Shown here in pieces: positions 13,401-24,300 of a stretch of 64,000 nucleotides of DNA; positions within the stretch are counted from its first letter, which is position 1; each line of letters starts with the position of its first letter. Under the pieces are notes generated by a model that was not told where the DNA came from, did no database searches, and saw only the letters and a program-made list of their open reading frames with translations. The translations under genes and the position numbers were made by a program. Source of the stretch: Podarcis raffonei (lineage: Eukaryota; Chordata; Lepidosauria; Squamata; Lacertidae); NCBI RefSeq assembly GCF_027172205.1, contig NC_070614.1, forward strand, positions 51,214,001-51,278,000, read 5' to 3'.

Positions 13401-13809
13401 TGCAACATGGGTTTGTCTTCCCAGAAACACCAAGGGGGCTTGATGCTTCAGGGAGACACAAAAAGGCCAAGCAAGGCACAGTGCATCTGGGCATGAGATA
13501 TGTAGAGAGAAGGTTCACCATATGATGACTGGTTGTGACAGCTGTAGAATTTTTTTGTTGGAAGAGAATGAGAACTCAGACTGATCCAAATCAAGCTGCT
13601 GCTATTAGAGCGGAGAGATTGTTTTGTGAAGAAGAAATATACCTACATGTGCCCAATACCTTATGGGCACCTGTGGGCATGACCTAATGGTCAATTCCAA
13701 ATTAGCATTGTGCCCTTCCCAGACCTGATTTAAAGCATTCTAAAGTTTCAGTTTCATATTCCCATTGCAGTTTTCTTTCCTGCTGCAGAAGGTAGAACCC
13801 GAACCAATG
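10493..13809. other. CHD3 intron 1, exon-2 side
   Basis: No exon and no clear transposon was seen over 3.3 kb. A patch at about 11770-12200 is rich in CpG and homeodomain-type TAAT cores and looks unlike the surrounding intron (see findings). Confidence 0.45.
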
Positions 13810-14341
13810 GCATCTGCTCTGGTCAGACCTCACCTGGAGTACTGTGTCCAGTTCTGGGCACCACAGTTCAAGAAGGACACTGACAAACTGGAACGTGCCC
13901 AGAGGAGGGCAACCAAAATGGTCAAAGGCCTGGAAATGATGCCTTATGAGGAACGGCTAAGGGAGCTGGGCATGTTTAGCCTGGAGAAGAGGAGGTTAAG
14001 GGGTGATATGATAGCCATGTTCAAATATATAAAAGGATGTCACATAGAGGAGGGAGAAAGGTTGTTTTCTGCTGCTCCAGAGAAGCGGACACGGAGCAAT
14101 GGATCCAAACTACAAGAAAGAAGATTCCACCTAAACATTAGGAAGAACTTCCTGACAGTAAGAGCTGTTCGACAGTGGAATTTGCTGCCAAGGAGTGTGG
14201 TGGAGTCTCCTGCTTTGGAGGTCTTTAAGCAAAGGCTTGACAACCATATGTCAGGAGTGCTCTGATGGTGTTTCCTGCTTGGCAGGGGGTTGGACTCGAT
14301 GGCCCTTGTGGTCTCTTCCAACTCTGTGATTCTATGATTCT
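13810..14341 (+). repeat. CR1 LINE, ORF2 end and 3' end
   Basis: A single frame of 166 codons reads [60 protein letters not shown] and so on to a stop near 14265, then the 3' end with GGATTGGACTC-type sequence and ATTCTATGATTCT. The uninterrupted end frame makes this a rather young, 5'-truncated copy. It is closely similar to the copy at 43587-44041. Confidence 0.92.
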
Positions 14342-14580
14342 AAGTTACAAGAAAGGAGATTCCAACTAAACATCAAGAATAACTTTCTGACAGTAAGAGC
14401 TGTTCGACAGTGGAACAGACTCCCTCTGAAGGTTGTGGACTCTCTTTCCTTGGAGGTTTTTAAGCAGAGCCTGGACGCCTCTCTGTCATGGATGCTTTAG
14501 TTGAGATTTCTGCATAGCAGGAGGTTAGACTAGATGACCCTTGGGGTCATTCCAACTCTTCAAATTCTTTGATTCTATGA
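14342..14580 (+). repeat. Second CR1 3' end, another subfamily, directly abutting
   Basis: It starts in the middle of the CR1 end frame (GTTACAAGAAAGGAGATTCC), repeats the GAGCTGTTCGACAGTGGAAC motif and ends TTTGATTCTATGA. Its 3' region differs from the preceding CR1 (GGATGCTTTAGTTGAG type), so it is a separate insertion of another subfamily. Confidence 0.8.
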
Positions 14581-14618
14581 TAACCTCTCATCAAGCCTAA
14601 CTCTTTTAGTAGTATTTA

Positions 14619-15032
14619 CCGTATTTTTCCATGCATAACCCCCTGCTGTGTATAAGATGCCCCCTGTTTTTTGGGACTCCAAATTAAGAAAATAGGGGGA
14701 GATTGTCAAGAGTTGTAGAGTTGTTAAGCTTTTTTGGCAGGATTGCCCACAATTGTTGAGCTTTTTTTGGGGGGGGATTGCCAAAAATCACTCACCCGAC
14801 TGACACTTAAAATCGCAAAAGCCACCAATCGCCCACCCTATTGCCGCAGGGGCAGCCAATTGACAACAGCCCTCGCTGTGGCCACCAATCAACCACCCAA
14901 TAGCCACTGACAATCTCCTGCTCGCGGCTGCAACCCATCACCCATTTATACACTATCTGTGTATAAAACGACCCCCAATTTTTAACATAAATTTTTAAGA
15001 AAAAAACTCATCTTATACATGGAAAAATACGG
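14619..15032. mobile_element. Nonautonomous DNA element with CCGTATTTTTC ends, copy 1
   Basis: The left end CCGTATTTTTCCATGCATAA is matched in inverted form by the right end, which reads inward CCGTATTTTTCCATGTATAA. TA precedes the left end; the right flank reads GA. The interior is non-coding. Related ends bound 50076-50596 and 52176-52536. Confidence 0.75.
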
Positions 15033-15675
15033 GATCCATATCAATAATTCACTCCAGATAGATCTCTGAGAGTCTGGCAGATGCACTCCATTCATGCCCC
15101 TATTTACATAAGATAGGAATGGGTACCAAACCCCAAAAAGCTGTCTTCTTTGCTTATTCCAGTGGCACCCAGACAAGGTGAGATACCACACCATCCTTGT
15201 AACATATAGCCTGACCTGGTCATCCAGTGCTGTGCCACCTCTATATGTGCAGCTGCCAATAATGAAGTCACCATTCACCAAGACCCCTCATACACAGAGA
15301 GCAATGCCAACCAAAGATCTAGAACTACCTCTTGCTGGATAACATCAGATATGACCCCAAATACCTTTGGCCAAAGCTCCTGCACCAGAGGACAGTCCCA
15401 CCAGAGATATAAAAAGAAAAGGGAAAGCCTCCAACAGTCTCTCCAGCATCATGGCAGTGGCTGCTTGTCTACATGCCTTGACCGCACTAATGTGAGGTAA
15501 GACCTGTGCACCTCAGCACAGAAGCTCTAATTCTCGCTGAGGTTGTACAGAGAAGTTTTCTAACCCACATTCTCCCCCACTTGTCTTCTGGAATTACAAT
15601 ATCCAAATCCATCTCTCACACTGATTTTTGGCTACCTGCAACTCAGATATTAGCAAACCGCAGGTCCTAGAAAAG

Positions 15676-15810
15676 GGGTAGCCAACATGGTGACTCAGAT
15701 ATTGTTGGACTACATCTCCCATCAGCCCCAGCCAGCATGGCAAATGCCCAGGGATTGTGAGAGTTGTAGCTTAACAACAATCTGGAAGACACCATGCTGG
15801 CTGGTTACCC
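15676..15810. repeat. Fold-back MITE (GTTGTTGGACTACA family), copy 1
   Basis: It contains ATTGTTGGACTACATCTCCC then ATCAGCCCCAGCCAGCATGG and, inverted, GAGTTGTAGCTTAACAACAA; the halves are roughly reverse complements. Other copies are at 16025-16137, 35358-35476, 39978-40057, 47560-47655 and 50612-50690. The superfamily is not assigned. Confidence 0.6.
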
Positions 15811-16024
15811 CTATGCTAAAGATAGCACCCTTCAAGTCATTCTCCTTGCTCAGGCACATGCTTTCATATGCTATCACAGACCTCAACTGCTCTCCAGATC
15901 ACAGTAGCCTCTTTGTGAACGCCTTCACCTAATATAATTGAAACCCTTCCCCTTTGCATTCTTTCCATGATTAGTCTATGCTCTGTAAGCAGTTGGGCCA
16001 ACTTAAACTAGATCTCTTTGCCCA

Positions 16025-16137
16025 GCTTTCTGGTACCCTCCAGATGTTGTAGGACTACAATTCTCAAAATGATGGCTGGAGCATCTGATGGGAACTGCAG
16101 TCCAACAGCAACTAGAAGGAACCAGGCTGGCGAAGGC
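16025..16137. repeat. Fold-back MITE (GTTGTTGGACTACA family), copy 2
   Basis: It starts GGTACCCTCCAGATGTTGTA and GGACTACAATTCTC and ends, inverted, with AACTGCAGTCCAACAGCAAC then GGAACCAGGCTGGCGAAGG. Diverged but recognisable. Confidence 0.55.
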
Positions 16138-16247
16138 TGCCTTAGCTAATACATCCCTCCAGTCTTGTACTCTGAATAGTGACCATATTTGTCCTTGTGC
16201 CTACATCTCGGATAATCCAATAATATAAATAAGCCACTGTATCAATA

Positions 16248-16599
16248 AAAAGGCAAAGGGACCTCTGACCATTAGGTCCAGTCGTGACCGACTCTGGGGT
16301 TGCGGCGCTCATCTCGCTTTACTGGCCGAGGGAGCCAGCGTACAGCTTCCGGGTCATGTGGCCAGCATGACTAAGCCGCCTCTGGCAAACCAGAGCAGCG
16401 CACGGAAACGCCGTTTACCTTCCCACCGGAGCAGTACCTATTTATCTACTTGCACTTTGACGTGTTTTCGAACTGCTAGGTTGGCAGGAGCAGGGACTGA
16501 GCAATGGGAGCTCACCCCGTTGCGGGGATTCGAACTGCCGACCTTCTGATCGGCAAGTTCTAGGCTCTGTGGTTTAACCCACAGCGCCACCCGCATCCC
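16248..16599 (-). repeat. Sauria SINE, full length, with 14-bp target duplication
   Basis: Read on the minus strand it has a tRNA-like head (GGCGCTGTGGGTTAAACCAC, with a GGTTCGAATCC-type B box), the body (CTAGCAGTTCGAAAACACGT, GTAAACGGCGTTTCCGTGCG) and a short tail shared with Bov-B. It is flanked by perfect CCACTGTATCAATA repeats (16234-16247, 16600-16613). It lies in CHD3 intron 1. Confidence 0.95.
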
Positions 16600-16613
16600 C
16601 CACTGTATCAATA

Positions 16614-19600
16614 GTCATACTTAAAATAGGCAATTTATTTATTATTGGACCAGTTCCTTAAGATGTCGTTAGCAGGGGCTATCAGAAGATATAGATCTCT
16701 CTTTTCAGATAAGCTGGAGGCTAACATTATTTTCTACAATCCTACTTGCCCATTTTTACTGAGGAGAAAAAATTATACAGTATATATAAATAGCACCAAT
16801 ATTGCGGTATTTTCCTTTCAACTGGCTGGCCAGTCTATAACAGCTGTTAAAGACAAGGCAGTTGTTTTAGACTGCAGGTGAGTGGTCATATATTGAATAT
16901 TCCCATACATAAAAAACCAACAACCCCCAAACACACTTCCTTGAAACGTGGAAAATCAGTGCAGGGTCTGATGTGCTAATTTACAATCTGCATAGATAAT
17001 TACATAGGAAAGTGTTCAGAACTATAATCACCCACCTGTAGTCAAATGGTACAAGTCCAGAGTTCTAGCACCTCATTCTCCTAACTTGTAAAACAGCTCT
17101 AGGCCACCCAGAGAGCTTCACAACTAAACAGGTATCTGAAACGTTTCTCATGTTCATCACATCATGTTGGCCCCTATTAACAATAGATTGCTGTGACGAT
17201 CAATGACTTGAGGTCTATGAAGCAACGCACAGCCCAGAAGTATCACAGAGATTACAATACGTAGTACAGTAGCAGCTTTACATTTCACCTTTATATTTAG
17301 CATTAATTCCCCTCCAAGGGCTCTTGCAACAACTGTGGAACATCACAGGTTCTCTGCCCTTCCCCAACTACTGCTAATTATACATCTGCACAGGATTTGG
17401 CCCACCAAGGTAGCCTGGAACATTTGCTGATATTTTTAGAAACAGGGCGATGAATGAGTTCCAATCTAGACAGGGGAACATCATCAAGAGCACAGCCAGT
17501 ACAGAGAGAGAGGCAGTAGCTTCCAACTTACGCCAGGGAGCCAGAAGTCACCGCCACCCAATGTCTCTTGGGTGACCTACAACACAATGTGTTGTCAGGC
17601 TCTGAAGTCCTGGCCCCTCTTTGCTCATTTCCTATCACCCCACCCCTATGAGCCACAGGACACAAACTACTGTATAAATCACAGCTGGCACTAATTGGCT
17701 CACTGCGCCAGCAGCTCTGCTGAGAGGTCGCAGGCTAAACGGGGCTGCAGGAAGCTAAACTGCCCTCTTGTGCCCCCGCAGGGGGGTTCCTCCAGGTCAA
17801 AGATTAAACATACTGACTACAGAGAAAGTCAGCGTGTGCGTGGGAATAGCACAGCGTCCACCCTTTGTGGGTAAACAGAGAACCTGCGTTTTTCTCTTCA
17901 AACGTGGTGCAAATCCAAGCCCTTCCTCCCCACCCACCCAGCAACAGAATTTTATATCCACAATACAGGCCAGCCAGATCTTCCTTGCTCATGCCAACTC
18001 GGCCTCCATTTACAACAGTGCCAAACTCAAAATAGTCACGGGAGGTGCTCCGAGAGATAAATCAGGCCTGTGGGGGAAGCAATCACATACAAATGTTGGC
18101 ATCATCAGCTCAATCCCACCTTCCCAGCTCAGATCTGCCCATCACCCCCGCAACCATCTGAGGTCGGCCAGCTCATACAATGCAGGCACATGCCTGCTAG
18201 ATTTCAAAGACAATCCAGTGACTGGTTGAGTCTCTTTTCAAATTGCAGTCTAAAAATACCCATCTTCCCCAGCAGACCTCCTAATTTTAATGTCTCAGAT
18301 TAAAACCAGGTGCAAAAGCAGATCTAGGTTTAACTAACCAAGAAGAGACTGATATTCCACTACAGGCAGAGGAAAGCGGGCACAGGACATACATTACTGC
18401 ATAATCATTGCCCACACTGAGTCAACCAAGCACTTTTGTGTTGTTTTTCAATCTTGCAAATAAAGCCGAAACCCCCACCGCTTCCAAACGCTTCCCCCAC
18501 CCCACTTCAGTTAACAAATGCTGTTAAGATTAATGGATATTGGTGCAATAACCACCATTCAGGCGCCCCTCTTCCACCTCCTCCCATTCCTCCCTCCTTT
18601 TCTCTGCTTGCTATATTTTTGCATCTGGCACAATCCTAGCTCCTTCTGACAATACAACATTTATCTCTGAATCCTGCAAGCTGATTCACCTTGTTGCATT
18701 TCCCTCATACCACGCCGCCTTCCTTCTGCTTCTGATGGGATGGAATTGACAAATACGAGGGGGGGAAATACATCAGGGTAGGCTTATCAGACACCCCCTC
18801 CCCCGCAACTCTTGTCAATTTCTAATCTATCTATCAATCTTTTTTTCCTCCTACTTCTTCCACGCATTCTTCTCCCCCTCCACCCCCCCTTTCCTAATCA
18901 TAATATTGGCACACATGCGCAGAAGATTCTTATATTTGGCAGGCAATCAACTAGAATTTTCCACACACGTGATATTTCTACTCCCTACCTTGAAAATATA
19001 TATTATATAAGGCTAACAAAGGATCTGGAAAGGAAATGGGGAGGGGGGATAAGGAATGTAGATGTGTAGCCATAACTACAAATTATAGAAGACCAACCCT
19101 GCTTAGAATTGCCACCTCTTTCACGACAAACGGTATTTATGTATTTCAATTTAATACAAAAAAAATAATGGATGGCCAATTTAGAAAAAAAAGAACAGCG
19201 CCTTTTATCTGTGTCAGTTAATGGAGGAGAATAACAGCCATTTCCATTAGTGAGAAATCTTAATCATCAGGGTAAAAACAGTCATGCGGAGATGAGGGTG
19301 GCAAGGGGAAAATAGCATATTCAGTGAGATGGGGAAAGATTTACGGGCATGGCTCAATTCTACAATTTGTCCACCAAAAGCAATGCTGGATTAATAGTGA
19401 GGCAGGTTTTTCTAAACTGTGATTTCTCAAGAGTTGGGCATTGTAGGAAAGAAACAAGAATGAAGCCATCACATTTTCAAAAATAGCTTGACAACCAGCT
19501 GTAATCTTCAGCCAGTGGCTGAAAACAGGATGACTGTCTTCTAGCCAGTTACACCACTACAAATCTAGACTAGAAGGGCACCAACTGGCAAGAAGCATTG

Positions 19601-21602
19601 CTGGCACACACACAATTGACAGATATGTGCTCCAATGAAGTTGGGGGAGGTCAGAGCACCAAGGCTTCCTTCCAGATTTCCTAGGCCTTCTTACATTGCA
19701 ATGGGTGGATTACCTTGTTGGAGTGTGAAACAGGGTGAACCAGTTTAACAGCAAGAATTATCAAAATATGGAATGCTTGTGGATTAGAAATCAGTGGTTC
19801 AAAAGTAGCCTGCAAGTGGAACCCCATGAAAATGAATGCATTACCCGTATTTCATTACATATCTTTTAATACTTTGGTATTGTCTCTCTGCTTTCCTCTA
19901 GCACCTCTCCTTGCATTGGTGGACTAGCCTGGTGCTTCCCAAACCCCTCTATTCTTCAGGTTATATCCACCACCACCACCCCTGTTGCCTTTGCACTGTG
20001 CTCTTGGTCAACACTCTCCTTTCTTCTGACCCCAGGTGCCCCAGGGTGTTAATATTTCCTGGCTTTCTTCCCTGCAGAGTCCATTCCTGATTACAGCATG
20101 GTCCTCTTCATTCCCCCGAGCTCTACTCCTGAGCCCACTTCTGTACTCTCTGGGCCTTTGCTTTCCTGCATTCTCCCACCTTCCACTCTATCTTGTGCAA
20201 CTGTACAAGCAACATTCATTTCCATGGAGCCAATACCTAGATTGCTGTCGTGTCAAAGCATTTCTTTAAAATCCACCTACATTCTTGGAGAACTAAAGCA
20301 TTGTCAAGTACAACTTTTTTGCAAGTCAACTGGAATGAGATTCCACTATGGACCTGGTAACTGCTCTTACCATCCTTGGAACCACAAGCCCTTCCATTAC
20401 TATGCACAGTGCAGGGTTCATGAAGTTTGATCTCCTTGTGAATTTGCAGAGTCGTGCAAAGTATAAACAACTATAAGCAAAAAACTTCATCATAGATATG
20501 GGCTAAAAAGGTTCCTCCTACAGGCAATAGGAGCAATATATGGTTTGCAATATTCTAGTCCACATGCCTTTTTGTTGTGGTGTTCCATCATAGAAGGAAA
20601 ATTACCCTCTAGATTTTGAGCCCAGGAGCTCACACAGATTCCTGATGAAATCACAGGCAACATCTGTTACACTGCTTCAAGCAGCACTGGCTTGTGATGA
20701 AATATCTACTGCCAAACAAAGAGCTTCTGGCCAGCTGAGGGACCTCCAGCTCTGATACAGTTTCCCATTACCAAAGTAGCTGTTCCACTGTCAAGATATA
20801 TGCTGTACATTAGCCAACCACAGAATGGGGGGAGCTGGCCTTTCCCAAGAATATTCAGAAATGCAGTTGTTGTTTTCAATGAGAAATTATTTTACATGTA
20901 GGGTTATAGCTCTTTGTGTGGGCTTGAGACAGGTAAAGTTAATTCATAAAGTAGCAGGAACTGTTGCTGGAGGGTCCACAATCTAATTAAATCAAAGAAA
21001 GGTTGATAGGTAGCACCCTTTCTACAAGGATCAAATCGCCCATTTTGCTATCACTCTGGAAAGCCGGTACGTACAACCAGCTTTTCTTAGAAATGGCAAA
21101 ACTGCAGGTGCTGCAAGGTCAATTTGCTCAGCCACAGTCAGAGTGTGGAAAGGGTCCATCAACTTGTGAGATAACCATATCAAGTATTTAGGAACTTCTT
21201 GTGCACACTCATATCCAGCCTGTGCTTACACTGTTACCTGTTCCTGCAAGATACAGGGTAGCACTTTTTGAATTAACTATGCCCCATAAAACAAGTCACT
21301 GCCATTGTCTGTCAGTGTCAGCAGAAATGAACCCTAAAGAAGCATTTCCTGTGCAAGTTATCATAGCATAATAAATTGTAAACTTTGTATGACAGAAAGC
21401 CATTTTGTTTCTCACTTTGCTCATACTGCACTAATATTTAAAGCAGAAGCAAGCGAGCCAGCAAGCAAACCTACCTTGTTTAAACACATGTACCAGTAAT
21501 TTCATCATCTGTAAATTATCTGATATCCTTAACAATACCGAAAGAGAGGACCAGAGGGTCACCGATAATTAGAGGGGGCAGATAATCAGTTTAAGTAAGA
21601 CA
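16614..21602. other. CHD3 intron 1, central 5 kb
   Basis: No exon, RNA gene or clear transposon was recognised over about 5 kb. The stretch 17500-19250 is less repetitive than the rest and may hold conserved intronic regulatory DNA, but nothing specific can be named. Confidence 0.4.
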
Positions 21603-21614
21603 TAGTGTTCTGAT

Positions 21615-21977
21615 GGGACGTGGGTGGCGCTGTGGTCTAAACCACTGAGCCTAGGGCTTGCCGATCGGAAGGTCTGCAGTTCGAATCCCCGCGGCGGGGT
21701 GAGCTCCTGTTGCTTGGTCCCAGCTCCTGCCAACCTAGCAGTTCGAAAGCACGTCAAAGTGCAAGTAGATAAATAGGTACCAATCCGGCGGGAAGGTAAA
21801 CGGCGTTTCCATGTGCTCCTCTGGTTTCACCAGAAGCGGCTTAGTCATGCTGGCCACATGACCCAGAAATACTGTCTGTGGACAAACACCGGCTCCCTCG
21901 GCCAGTAAAGCGAGATGTGTGCCGCAACCCCAGAGTCGTTCGCGGCTGGACTTAACTGACGGGGTCCTTTACCCTTT
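21615..21977 (+). repeat. Sauria SINE, full length, with target duplication
   Basis: The tRNA-like head (GGTGGCGCTGTGGTCTAAAC, B box GGTTCGAATCCCC-like as CAGTTCGAATCCCC), body and TTTACCC tail are all present. Flanks TAGTGTTCTGAT (21603-21614) and TAGTGTTGTGAT (21978-21989) are a 12-bp duplication with one mismatch. Confidence 0.93.
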
Positions 21978-21989
21978 TAGTGTTGTGAT

Positions 21990-23399
21990 AGTTTTTAATG
22001 TTTAAGTATCTCTTGCTAGCCACTACGTGGGCTATCTGAATGTGTCTTGGCAAGTCTGTGTAGGCCTTTAAAAATGCAAGAGGAATTCCCCCCATATATA
22101 CTGCCTTATGAGCTAGACTCCTGACATCACCAATTTGGCCTCAAAGTTACCCAACTTGCATTTCAATATGCAACCCTCAATGTCTAGACCTGCTTAATGG
22201 TCCAACCGCCTTTCCTGTCACACGGATTGGGCCTTACTGTTCTCCTGTATGTGCTTCACCTTCCGTTTTTATTCATCTTTCTTGGAATGATCATCTGTGG
22301 TTTGGGCCTGTTTTTATTGATTTTTGTAATAATAATAATAATAAACACATGCAGGGGCTGAATAAATATTATTATGACTGACTCTGTAAGATCAAAAGGC
22401 AACAAAGGCTCCTGATCCGCACGCAGAATCCAGAGTCCCTTTCCAATGCGGAGCCATCCACTACCACCCGATTCCAATCAATGGGCCTGTAATACTATGA
22501 ACAATAGGCCCCGATCAATGAAACATCGGCCTTGTTCCAATCGGAACACTTTCACAGAAAGTGTTCTGCCCCTGCAGTTTCTAAATCTTCATCCCAAGTA
22601 CCATAAGTCTGCCAAGCCCACTCCCTCAACGACAGAGGCCTCCTGTTCCAATCCTGACACTGGCCCCACTACAAAGAGGCTCCTGCCTCTCATAATCCCC
22701 AAACACAGGCCTCTCCGCTCCCTTCAGTCCTGTTGCCCTGCTGTCAGGCAGCCCTCTCTGCTCCTGTCAAAACTGGCATATGGCCACCAAGTAGCCAGCT
22801 GCTCCCATCACCTCTAGGGCACGCTTTTCGGACATGTGCCTCACCTCACATTCCCTACCCCCAAATCACAAGGCGTCCCCCACAACCCCATTTATCCGAA
22901 ATGCATAGCCCTTTCAGCCACCTGTGCCAGGCTTCCTGCCAACCGTAAGAATAAACACTCTCAGTGCATGTGTACCCCCCCCAAAAAAGTTGCACTTGCC
23001 ACAACTTCTTGCCGCTCAGGCCCAAAGAGGATGAGGGAGTTTGGGGCTTATTCCCTCACGTGACACTGACATGGCTCCCATTCTCTAGAGATGGGGTGCC
23101 CACCCACTAACCCCCCCTAAAAACAGGGGGATCAGGTTAAAAAAAGTGGGGTCCTTTTAACAACAATTCACGGGAGCAGTATCTCTCTCTCTTATTTATT
23201 TGTATACATGAGGGTGTGCTTTGCAGATAACCGCCCCCCCCAAAAAAAAACCCAAGTCGAGGACGGGGAGAGGGTGAGGCTGTTTACAAAACAAACCGGC
23301 CCTCCCCCCCATACACACCCTGAGGAAAGCTGCGACGGGGTGTCAAATAACGGGGGAACAGGGCTCCCCAACAACTTCCAGAAAGCGTCGAATATTATT
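21990..23399. other. CHD3 intron 1, promoter side
   Basis: No exon or repeat was recognised except a short AAT run near 22328-22342. C- and A-rich runs at 22975-23310 lead into the CpG-rich region. Confidence 0.4.
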
Positions 23400-24300
23400 A
23401 TTATTATTAAATAGGAGTGATTTGAAACAAGAGCCCCCCCCCCCCGCCACCTCAGCCCCGCTGGTCTCCCTCGCCCCACGCGCTCTCCTCAGCCTCCTTC
23501 GAGGCAGACTGGGACTCTCGGCGGCCGCTCGAGCCGTTTGGCCGGCGGCGGCGGCGGCAGGGGGGGGAGGGGAGGCTGGCTCGGACGTGGACCCCCGACC
23601 CCACCCCCCCGCCATCGGAAAGGTTCCCAAAGGCCGCCGGGCAAGGGGCAGTCGGCGCTGGGTGAGGCATTGCAGCGAAGGGCAACGGCCGAGGGGAGGA
23701 GAGGCTAAAAAAAAAAAAAAAAGAGGGGGGTGGAACTCCGGGTCCCTCAACATTCCAAAGCCGTTGGGCAGCGCGCGCGGGGAACGGCGGTTCGCGGGCG
23801 GGCGGTTGGCGCGAGGAGGGCGGCGGGTTGGAACTCCCGGCGGGTTCGAAAGCCGTTAGTTGTTTACAAACAAGCCGCCCTCCCCTCCCCCCCCAAATCC
23901 ACCGCCCTCCCGCCAGTTCCGAAGGCGGCGGGGCAGATTTCTAATTTTTTTGTGGTGGTTAATATAGCGCCGAATCTCCTGAGGGGTCAAATTAAAGGGG
24001 CGACCGGGAGGTTGGGGGGGGGAGGGGTGTTGTTTACCTGGAGGCGCCTCTGTCCCTTCAGCTGCCGCCGGCGTGGATGCTGTCGGTGTCAGTGGAGCAG
24101 CCTCCTCAGCCTGAACAGCAGGCGGGAATATGTCGCCTGGGCTGTTGTCCCCTGCTCCTTCTTCCTCCTCCTCTTCCTCCTCTTCGTCTTCGTCCCCCTC
24201 CACCTCAGACACCACCATCTCCTCCTCCTCTTCCTCGTCCTCCCTCAGAGGGGAAGCCATGGTGGTGCTGGAGGAGGGGGGTGGGGGAAACACAAGAGAA
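23400..24300. promoter_or_regulatory. CpG-island-like region over CHD3 exon 1
   Basis: This stretch is very G+C rich with dense CpG, notably at 23515-23560, 23630-23650 and 23765-23860, against an A+T-rich background on both sides. It covers CHD3 exon 1 and the start of intron 1, as expected for a CpG-island promoter of a widely expressed chromatin gene. The transcription start itself cannot be placed. The long open frames here on both strands come from base composition. Confidence 0.7.
24038..24260 (-). CDS. CHD3: CHD3 coding exon 1 (chromodomain helicase DNA-binding protein 3, N-terminus)
   Basis: CHD3 is an ATP-dependent nucleosome remodeller of the nuclear NuRD complex. This exon encodes residues 1-74, beginning MASPLREDEEEEEEMVVSE, which closely matches the start I recall for the long human CHD3 isoform. 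It is followed by an acidic Glu/Asp run (about residues 7-34) and a Pro/Ala/Thr-rich stretch. The ATG is at 24260. The exon ends CCTCCAG before a GTAAAC donor, leaving one base that joins exon 2 to make Asp75. CHD4 and CHD5 start differently, so CHD3 is the best paralogue. Exons 2-4 follow on the same strand with matching phases; together the window codes for residues 1-212. The PHD, chromo and helicase exons would lie beyond the left edge. The exon sits in a CpG-rich region. Confidence 0.93.

Noticed and set aside
16540-16599. tRNA gene
   Set aside because: The tRNA-like A and B boxes belong to the head of a Sauria SINE; the same heads occur at 21615 and 43469. There is no proper tRNA fold beyond the SINE start.
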